The notes under the pieces: generated by a model
What the model saw: only the letters and a program-made list of their open reading frames with translations
What the model was told of the DNA's origin: nothing
Database searches by the model: none
Origin: a virus
IMG/VR virus record: IMGVR_UViG_3300031825_000381
Coordinates: 1 to 36,625 of that record
DNA length: 36,625 nucleotides
Direction: 5' to 3' (one strand)
In this document: in pieces, positions 31,157 to 36,625 of the stretch
How the letters are laid out: each line of letters opens with the position of its first letter
How positions within the stretch are numbered: position 1 is the stretch's first letter
Program-made: the position numbers and the translations under genes

Positions 31157-31448
31157 CGGAGAACACTTTGACATATTACTGGATAACAATGGCGACGAGG
31201 TGATTGCTAATGGCGACTTTGTGTTGGGAGATGGACAATTAGATGATTGTAAAATCATATTCAAGTTAACTACAGGTTCGTTTAAAAACGACCCTATTCT
31301 CGGTCCTAACCTTCAAAAGATGATAAACTCAACCAATGTGGGAGTGTCAGAGATGAAGAAGGCTTTAAAGCTGCATTTAAGAAGAGACGGCAAAGAGCCA
31401 ACAAAATTAGATATCACACCTACTGGTGAAATAAAATTTGAGTTGTAA
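31143..31448 (+). CDS. Baseplate wedge protein, gp25/gp46-like
   Basis: A 101-aa protein, in the Mu gp46 position. ANGEHFDILLDNNGDEVIAN, GDGQLDDCKIIFKLTTGSFK, NDPILGPNL and a final TKLDITPTGEIKFEL agree with small wedge components of the T4 gp25 type. It overlaps the previous gene by 14 bp and shares one base with the next start. Confidence 0.68.
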   Translation: MAMANGEHFDILLDNNGDEVIANGDFVLGDGQLDDCKIIFKLTTGSFKNDPILGPNLQKMINSTNVGVSEMKKALKLHLRRDGKEPTKLDITPTGEIKFEL

Positions 31449-33079
31449 TGAGCAAGTTTATAACAGTAGATATTAACCAGAGCATATGGGACATTGCTAT
31501 ACAAGAATATGGTGATGCTTCAGGAGTTAAGCAGCTAATGATTGACAATCCGTTCTTAGGCTTTACGCAATCACTTCAGCCAGGCACAAAGCTCAAAATT
31601 ACAGGATCAGTTATTAACCAGAATGTGGTGAACTATCTATTAACCTCCGGCAATAAACCATCCACGGCGTTCATTCCTCCGCCTGTAATTACTGTTTCTC
31701 CAACAACCTTGAGCTTTAGCAGTCTTCTTATTGGTCAGGTTTCAGCGTCTCAATCTGTGGTTGTTACGGGTACGGATCTGCTTGGCAACCTTGTTGTTAC
31801 GGCTCCGACCGGATACATAATTAACACAGATAACTCCAACACAAATCAAAGCCCATTAAGTTTTGCTCCGGTCGACGGAGAGGTTAATGAAACGGTTTAT
31901 GTGAAATTTGCTCCAATCGGGAATGTAAACTATAATAATCTAACGATTTCTCTTACATCGACCAATGCAATAACAAAAACAGTAACGGTTAACGGTGTAG
32001 TAACAGTACCGACGATATCGGTAGCTCCAAACTCGCTAAGCTTTCCGAACACTTATCCGGGATCAATTTCCAGCTCAATGTCCTACGTAGTGAGTGGATC
32101 AGATCTATTGGCGCCGATAGTTATAACCGCGCCAGCAGGGTATATCATAAATACAAATAACAGCTCCAGCAACCAAAGTCCTATTTCTCTATCTCCGGTT
32201 GCAGGATCTGTTTCCGCGACTACAATTTATGTGAAGTTTAACCCTGCTACTGACGTATCATACATTGGCAACATTACGCACTCATCGACAAGTGCAACTA
32301 CGCAAAACGTCGCTTTATCTGGTACTGGTGCTTACGATACAGACGCGCAGGCGTACTTCAATCAACTGACTCCACAGCCTTCTACAGCGTTTAAAATCGC
32401 TATAAATACGCTTGTACTCACTTTGAAGTCTGATGGAAACTGGGCTCGTTTAGATAGACTCTGGATACATGGAGTAGAAAGTCAGCAGCATGCGCGTATC
32501 AGTCTGGTAAATCCAACTTCGACAGCCATTACTGAGGTAAACAGTCCGGCTTGGACAGCCAACTTTGGTTATGCAACAAATGGTTCTAATCAATATCTGA
32601 ACACAAATTATAACGCAAGCACGAACGGAGTTAACTATCTTCTCGACTCATCTTCTTTTGGATTTTATGGCAATATTAGCGGAATCGCCTTAGGTTATTC
32701 AATGGGTTGTAACGACGGAACCCGTCGTATACAAATGGGTCCTAGGGTGAATGGGCAATTTTATTATGCTATTAATACTACTACTTTAAGTTTACCTAAC
32801 AATACGGTTTCGCAAGGATCATTTGCAGTCGCAAGAACTGGCCAGAACGCGAGTCAAGCTTATGTGAATGGTAGTCAAATACATTCAAACACACTAACCA
32901 GCAGCTTGCGCCCGAACTATAACAATTACGTTGGTTGTGAAAACGCCAGTGGCACCGCAGGATCTTTTAATACCCTTACGCAATTATCATTCAGCTGGTT
33001 TGGTGGAGGTACAATATCTCAGTTAGCCTTACACAATGCGCTTCACACATTTGCAACAACAAGAGGATTTTCACTATGA
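31448..33079 (+). CDS. LysM-like tail protein with two Ig-like repeats and a lectin-like C-terminus
   Basis: A 543-aa multidomain protein. Residues 1-52 resemble LysM/tail protein X (ITVDINQSIWDIAIQEYGDA, LQPGTKLKITG). Two tandem repeats of about 105 aa (about 81-185 and 190-294) share GTDLLGNLVVTAPTGYIIN / GSDLLAPIVITAPAGYIIN and NQSPLS/NQSPIS and look like Ig-like domains. Residues about 300-543 look like a concanavalin/LamG-type glycan-binding fold (WARLDRLWIHGVESQQHARI, YVNGSQIHSNTLT, NYVGCENASGTAG). Placed in the baseplate operon, it may both attach to the baseplate and bind host glycans. A fused gpX-plus-adhesin is unlike Mu. Confidence 0.75.
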   Translation: MSKFITVDINQSIWDIAIQEYGDASGVKQLMIDNPFLGFTQSLQPGTKLKITGSVINQNVVNYLLTSGNKPSTAFIPPPVITVSPTTLSFSSLLIGQVSASQSVVVTGTDLLGNLVVTAPTGYIINTDNSNTNQSPLSFAPVDGEVNETVYVKFAPIGNVNYNNLTISLTSTNAITKTVTVNGVVTVPTISVAPNSLSFPNTYPGSISSSMSYVVSGSDLLAPIVITAPAGYIINTNNSSSNQSPISLSPVAGSVSATTIYVKFNPATDVSYIGNITHSSTSATTQNVALSGTGAYDTDAQAYFNQLTPQPSTAFKIAINTLVLTLKSDGNWARLDRLWIHGVESQQHARISLVNPTSTAITEVNSPAWTANFGYATNGSNQYLNTNYNASTNGVNYLLDSSSFGFYGNISGIALGYSMGCNDGTRRIQMGPRVNGQFYYAINTTTLSLPNNTVSQGSFAVARTGQNASQAYVNGSQIHSNTLTSSLRPNYNNYVGCENASGTAGSFNTLTQLSFSWFGGGTISQLALHNALHTFATTRGFSL

Positions 33080-33327
33080 TAGTATTAACGCTAAATCAAA
33101 AGTCTTTTCTGGATTCATTTTTAAATGACTACAGGGAACAAATGGCCTTAGATGGTTTGAGTATCGAGCCAGTTGAAATAAAGAACTCACTATGGATATT
33201 ACCAGAATCAGTTCTTGAAGATCCCCGCTGCGCAAAAGCATATAAGGCATTAGTTGACGGAGGACACTTGGCGAACATGGTAACTCGCGAGGTTTCGGAG
33301 GATGAATTAATTCAAACAACATTATAG
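33076..33327 (+). CDS. Small unknown baseplate-operon protein
   Basis: An 83-aa acidic protein (LNQKSFLDSFLNDYREQMAL, KNSLWILPESVLEDPRCAKA). No family recognised. Overlaps the previous stop by 4 bp (ATGA), 2 bp before the baseplate J-like gene. It may be a small chaperone or tail component. Confidence 0.6.
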   Translation: MIVLTLNQKSFLDSFLNDYREQMALDGLSIEPVEIKNSLWILPESVLEDPRCAKAYKALVDGGHLANMVTREVSEDELIQTTL

Positions 33328-33329
33328 AA

Positions 33330-34199
33330 ATGGCAAGATCACCGCAATATTGGTACGACGTAATAATAACAGAGAAACAAACTATGTCTACGTTAAATGG
33401 TTTAGTTCCTAATCCTGATTTAGCTCAGGATTTACTAACTGATGTTACTACTACCAGTAAGGTAGCAAGATGGAGATGGTTTGTTTGGATTGTCGCGTGT
33501 GGTATTTATGCACTCGATGTATTATTTGATTTACTGAAAATAGACATGGAGGATATCGCTAAAAAATCCCGTTTCGGGACTCTTCCGTGGTACGTTCAAA
33601 AGTCTTTTGAATTCCAATTTGGAGATGTGCTTATTCAGGATTCCAATAAAGAGTGGAAATACGCGACAATTAATACCGCAAATCAAATTATAAAAAGAGC
33701 TGCTTCACAAGAAGGAGTTAATCTTGTGGTATTAAAAGTTGCAAAACTTGTAGGAGGTGTTGCTTCGCCTTTGTCTTCAACAGAGCTTTCAGCATACGAC
33801 ACTTATATTAAAAAATTAAAGCCTCCCGGAATTAATGTAAGTATCATTACAGATGTAGCTGACGAGTTACAACTATACATTACCGTAAATTATGATCCTC
33901 TTGTATTAAGTTCAACCGGCGAGTTGCTTTCTACTCCCGGAAGTTATCCGGTAATTGATGCTGTAAATAATTACATCGATAATATTGACTTCAACGGTGT
34001 ATTTGAGCTGATGACCGCTGTTGACTATTTACAAACGGCTCAAGGAGTAAAATCAGTGTATATAACAAGTGCATTGGCAAGGTATGGTGCAAACCCATTT
34101 GTAGCCTTTACCCAGAAATATTTACCTAACGCTGGTCATCTCAAGATTGATCCGGCTAATGATTTAACAGTAACAACTACTTACACGCCTTATGTTTAA
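33330..34199 (+). CDS. Baseplate J-like protein (Mu gp47-like)
   Basis: A 289-aa protein in the Mu gp47 (P2 gpJ) slot. Pattern: WWFVWIVACGIYALDVLFDL-like N-terminal hydrophobic helix, FGTLPWYVQKSFEFQFGD, and the C-terminal GELLSTPGSYPVIDAVNNYI, VYITSALARYGANPF. These proteins build the baseplate wedge; the family call rests on order and the C-terminal pattern. It overlaps the next gene by 8 bp. Confidence 0.75.
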   Translation: MARSPQYWYDVIITEKQTMSTLNGLVPNPDLAQDLLTDVTTTSKVARWRWFVWIVACGIYALDVLFDLLKIDMEDIAKKSRFGTLPWYVQKSFEFQFGDVLIQDSNKEWKYATINTANQIIKRAASQEGVNLVVLKVAKLVGGVASPLSSTELSAYDTYIKKLKPPGINVSIITDVADELQLYITVNYDPLVLSSTGELLSTPGSYPVIDAVNNYIDNIDFNGVFELMTAVDYLQTAQGVKSVYITSALARYGANPFVAFTQKYLPNAGHLKIDPANDLTVTTTYTPYV

Positions 34200-34788
34200 T
34201 TATTCGTTTACACGAACAAAAATAATACAGGATAACCTTCCGTTGTTTCTTCAGAGGCAATGGCGAGTTGATTGGATTAAAGCGTTAATGAAACCGTTAA
34301 AGGTTATTTATACCGAGTTTTTAATTCTTAAGACAGAGTATATATACAAAGTAAGGTTTAACGGCCAACGCTGTTATCTGGAATCAATATTGAATGACAA
34401 TTTTGCGCCCGGCACAACGAACATTTATATTACAGACGGCACACCAAATCAAGTTTATATTTACAATAATATCGAAGCAATGCCTCCGGTATATTTGTAT
34501 AACACTTGGGATCCTAACTACAATTATAGCGTCAAAGAATATGCTTATTTGAATGGGGTTGTTTACGAATGTATAGCTGGTAATATAGGACAAAATCCAA
34601 GTTCATCAGCATCATGGAGTGCTACACCATTACAACCCACTTTCATTTACAATCAATCAGAAATAAACAGCGCGCCTGGCTTCATAGTTTGGGTTCCTAA
34701 CACGCTGGTCTATGATGTAAATAAAATGAAGGCTCTGATAGACTATTACAGGTTAGCTGGAAAATCATATATAATTCAAACATACTAA
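34192..34788 (+). CDS. Tail protein I-like (Mu gp48-like)
   Basis: A 198-aa protein after the J-like gene, the slot of Mu gp48 (P2 gpI). N-terminal LFLQRQWRVDWIKALMKPLK and KTEYIYKVRFNGQRCYLESI, then a Tyr/Asn-rich C-terminus with carbohydrate-binding-like WDPNYNYSVKEYAYLNGVVY. It would link baseplate and fibre. The WDPNYNYSVKEYAYLNGVVYECIAGN-like stretch resembles carbohydrate-binding modules of the CBM5/12 type (W...YN.G..V.YNG..Y.C), so it may add glycan binding. Confidence 0.68.
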   Translation: MFNYSFTRTKIIQDNLPLFLQRQWRVDWIKALMKPLKVIYTEFLILKTEYIYKVRFNGQRCYLESILNDNFAPGTTNIYITDGTPNQVYIYNNIEAMPPVYLYNTWDPNYNYSVKEYAYLNGVVYECIAGNIGQNPSSSASWSATPLQPTFIYNQSEINSAPGFIVWVPNTLVYDVNKMKALIDYYRLAGKSYIIQTY

Positions 34789-34797
34789 ATCAATACA

Positions 34798-35658
34798 ATG
34801 GATAAATTACAAATAGGCAACGGCGGACACCCATTATTAGGTGACAACATTAAATTCGTTCAGGATGCGTGGCGATCTGGATTTTCAGGTTTATTACGCG
34901 CCTTTAACTCAAATACCATTGACGATTCTGGAAAACTATATGGATGTAATATTGTAATTGCAGGTAGTAATTATACATATACTGAGGGATACGCTTGGTT
35001 AGGAGATGAAATATATTATGTGCCAGCACAAACTACGCCACAGCCTCTTGGTGTTGGCGGTTCTGCGTTTGTGTTTAGTTTTCAAAATCAGATTACTTTA
35101 ACAGGGCAATATCAGAACACAACAACTCAGAACGTTCATTACAGTAGATATGCAACCATTCTACATAACACTTCTGGAGTTTATGAAATTAATAGTGCTT
35201 GCACGTTTGAGTTTGTCCTTGCTGATTTGCTAATTACTACTGGAAAACTTACAACGCCATCTGCTCTTTCAACTGCCATTGCACCATTGGCTAATAAAAC
35301 TATAGATACTTGGCATCAAGTTGGGGCGGCTGGAGAACCTGCCTATTATGCCGGTTGGTCAGATGGTGCTTCTGGTGCTCAAGGTATACGATTTAAGAAA
35401 AACGATATTGGTACTGTAAGTTTTGTGGGCAGTGCTACAGCTGGAGGTGTAGCAACAAATTCTGTATTTAATCTTCCAGTCGGATATAGACCGCAGTTTG
35501 ATATTGTTATGCCTATAATGCAATACATTGCTGGAGCCACACGCACTATGTATTTAATGAAGATAACAAGCGCGAACGGGTTAGTCGAAATAGTTGATGC
35601 AATTAACTCAACTCCAACAGCGGCAGATTATCACTGGAATTTACAAATACCACTATAA
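34798..35658 (+). CDS. Tail fibre protein
   Basis: A 286-aa protein, last of the late operon, the place of Mu tail-fibre genes. N-terminal LGDNIKFVQDAWRSGFSGLL, a Gly/Tyr/Thr-rich middle and a C-terminal beta-rich head (GVATNSVFNLPVGYRPQFDI, MYLMKITSANGLVEIVDA). It is likely the receptor-binding fibre. There is no separate fibre-assembly gene and no invertase-like gene, so fibre switching as in Mu is not supported here. Confidence 0.75.
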   Translation: MDKLQIGNGGHPLLGDNIKFVQDAWRSGFSGLLRAFNSNTIDDSGKLYGCNIVIAGSNYTYTEGYAWLGDEIYYVPAQTTPQPLGVGGSAFVFSFQNQITLTGQYQNTTTQNVHYSRYATILHNTSGVYEINSACTFEFVLADLLITTGKLTTPSALSTAIAPLANKTIDTWHQVGAAGEPAYYAGWSDGASGAQGIRFKKNDIGTVSFVGSATAGGVATNSVFNLPVGYRPQFDIVMPIMQYIAGATRTMYLMKITSANGLVEIVDAINSTPTAADYHWNLQIPL

Positions 35659-35669
35659 TAATTTAGGAG

Positions 35670-35690
35670 GGGGGGAATAAGTAGCCCCCC
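35670..35690 (+). terminator. G/C-only hairpin after the tail-fibre gene
   Basis: GGGGGG (35670-35675) pairs with CCCCCC (35685-35690) around AATAAGTAG. It is 12 bp after the fibre stop and is followed only by a weak TTT, so it may be a pause or RNA-stability hairpin preceding the main terminator. Confidence 0.5.
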
Positions 35691-35704
35691 GGCTTTAAAA
35701 GAAA

Positions 35705-35804
35705 ACTCTCACATTTTCTTAAAAACTCGAACGATGCGCGTTCTACCGGGGGACAATATCCTCCAAGAATGCGCATCGTTTTTTTTATAAGCAAATGTGA
35801 GAGT
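35705..35804. terminator. Strong intrinsic terminator within a larger inverted repeat
   Basis: Inner hairpin: AACGATGCGCGTTCT (35730-35744) pairs with AGAATGCGCATCGTT (35766-35780), one G-T pair, continued by GGGGGA/TCCTCC (35748-35753, 35759-35764), then TTTTTT at 35781-35786. Outer arms ACTCTCACATTT (35705-35716) and AAATGTGAGAGT (35793-35804) are a perfect 12-bp inverted repeat flanking it. This ends the late transcript and isolates the methylase gene. The 175 bp between stop 35658 and ATG 35834 contain no gene. Confidence 0.8.
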
Positions 35805-35833
35805 GCTACAAAGATAATCAAAGATAAATACAT

Positions 35834-36625
35834 ATGAAAACCCCAATCACTTATTACGGTGGCAAGCAAAAGCTTGCAAACACAATTATCCAGTTAATTC
35901 CGAAGCATAAGCTATATGCAGAGCCGTTCATCGGCGGAGCTGCTGTCTTTTTTGCTAAAGACCCTTCCGAAGTGGAGGTGATTAATGACACGAACCAGGA
36001 GCTTATTAACTTTTACGAGGTTGTTAAGAATGACTATCCGTCGCTGAACCAAAAGGTCAGAATATCACTTCACAGTAGGACGCTATTTGAAGATGCTGCT
36101 CACATTGTTAAGCGTCCGCACATGTTTACGCGCATTGATCGTGCTTGGGCGATCTGGTGCCTGGCTGCTCAGGGATTCTCTGGGTTAATTGACGGTAAGA
36201 GTTGGGGGTATGACATTGTCAAGAATACTACCACGAAGAAGATAACTAACAAGCGCGAGGGGTTTGGAGAGGAATACGCTATTCGCCTGCAAAACGTGCA
36301 AATTGAATGCACTGATGCGCTGCGCATTATTCGTTCAAGAGACTCGAAGGACTCATTCTTCTACTGCGATCCGCCATACTTTAACAGTGATTGTGGTCAT
36401 TACGATGGATATTCGATTCAGGACTTTGAGAACCTGCTTCAGCTCCTGTCTACGATTCAAGGAAAGTTTCTTTTAAGCTCCTATCCGAGCCCCGTGTTGA
36501 AGTCTTTTGTGAAAAAGCATGGCTGGCACCAGAAAACGATTGAGCAGCGTGTATCGGTAAATAAAGGGGCAGGAAAGGCAAAAATAGAGGTACTTACCGC
36601 TAATTACCCTTTAACAACTGTTTAA
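35834..36625 (+). CDS. Dam-type DNA adenine methyltransferase (D12 class)
   Basis: A 263-aa N6-adenine methyltransferase. YYGGKQKLANTIIQLIP at the start, SAM-binding motif AEPFIGGAAVFFAK (about 29-42), and catalytic DPPY at residues 179-182 in FFYCDPPYFNSD. E. coli Dam has 278 aa, so it looks full length. Its target (GATC or another site) cannot be read from sequence. It lies alone at the right end after the late terminator, where Mu carries the mom modification gene, and would protect phage DNA from restriction; regulatory roles are also possible. The stop codon is the last three bases of the window. Confidence 0.93.
   Translation: MKTPITYYGGKQKLANTIIQLIPKHKLYAEPFIGGAAVFFAKDPSEVEVINDTNQELINFYEVVKNDYPSLNQKVRISLHSRTLFEDAAHIVKRPHMFTRIDRAWAIWCLAAQGFSGLIDGKSWGYDIVKNTTTKKITNKREGFGEEYAIRLQNVQIECTDALRIIRSRDSKDSFFYCDPPYFNSDCGHYDGYSIQDFENLLQLLSTIQGKFLLSSYPSPVLKSFVKKHGWHQKTIEQRVSVNKGAGKAKIEVLTANYPLTTV

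Noticed and set aside
31448-35658. Diversity-generating retroelement acting on the tail-tip proteins, as in some Bacteroides Mu-like phages
   Set aside because: No reverse transcriptase gene and no template/variable repeat pair seen in the window.
35669-35675. Homopolymer G-run as phase-variation switch of the tail fibre
   Set aside because: It lies after the fibre stop codon and pairs with the following C-run in a hairpin, so it cannot alter the fibre frame.
34192-35804. Invertible tail-fibre segment as in Mu G segment
   Set aside because: No invertase gene, no second fibre set and no inverted repeat flanking a coding segment; the 12-bp arms at 35705/35793 flank only a terminator.
35663-35869. 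Minus-strand frame across the late terminator
   Set aside because: It runs through two strong hairpins and into the methylase start, with no family signature.
1-36625. CRISPR array, insertion sequence or Mu end sequences
   Set aside because: No spaced direct repeats, no IS transposase other than the phage one, and the window is cut at the repressor and methylase stop codons so the ends are outside.

Overview
The window is an almost complete Mu-like transposable, contractile-tailed phage or prophage from a member of the Bacteroidota. The host call rests on moderate GC, A-rich leaders with little Shine-Dalgarno signal, promoter cores of the form ACTTTG, and protein types typical of that phylum's phages. 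The first base is the end of the repressor stop codon and the last base is the stop codon of a DNA methylase, so the Mu-type end sequences recognised by the transposase lie outside and cannot be inspected.

Layout. (1) 1-3951, lysogeny and transposition: a LexA/CI-type repressor on the minus strand faces a divergent control region with several palindromes. Beyond it are a small Ner-position protein, a MuA-like DDE transposase and a MuB-like ATPase. (2) 3958-8187, early/middle genes: a RecA/DnaB-like ATPase, three unknown small proteins, DUF3164, DUF4406, a GemA-like protein and a replication-protein-tail-like protein. A tRNA-like RNA with an expanded anticodon loop sits at 6433-6527. (3) 8187-14130, a tightly packed accessory stretch of about 19 small genes, some below 65 codons, with repeated leader elements, long hairpins, a second XRE regulator, zinc-ribbon proteins, a YopX-like protein and exported proteins. 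(4) 14145-20211, minus strand: packaging, portal and connector genes (terminase small and large subunits, DUF6527, gp36-like connector, portal/gpF fusion, gpG-like, tail-terminator-like). (5) 20386-35658, plus strand: ClpP-type protease/scaffold, major capsid protein, a lysis module (membrane-anchored CHAP endolysin overlapped by a lipoprotein/TM spanin), sheath, tube, frameshifted chaperone, short tape measure, baseplate and fibres. (6) A strong terminator and a Dam-type methylase at the right end, where Mu carries mom.

How it works together. The repressor should silence the divergent early promoter during lysogeny. After derepression MuA/MuB replicate the genome by transposition, while the early proteins handle host interference and the switch to late expression. 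Late genes start from a divergent region at 20212-20385, so packaging/neck genes run left and capsid/tail genes run right, unlike the single rightward late order of Mu itself. Lysis genes lie between capsid and tail genes, and the methylase could modify the DNA against host restriction.

Most notable observations: the tRNA-like RNA with a 32-nt anticodon loop; the possible holin-endolysin fusion with an embedded u-spanin gene; the two families of repeated translation-start leaders; the divergent late control region; and the LysM-Ig-Ig-lectin tail-tip protein.
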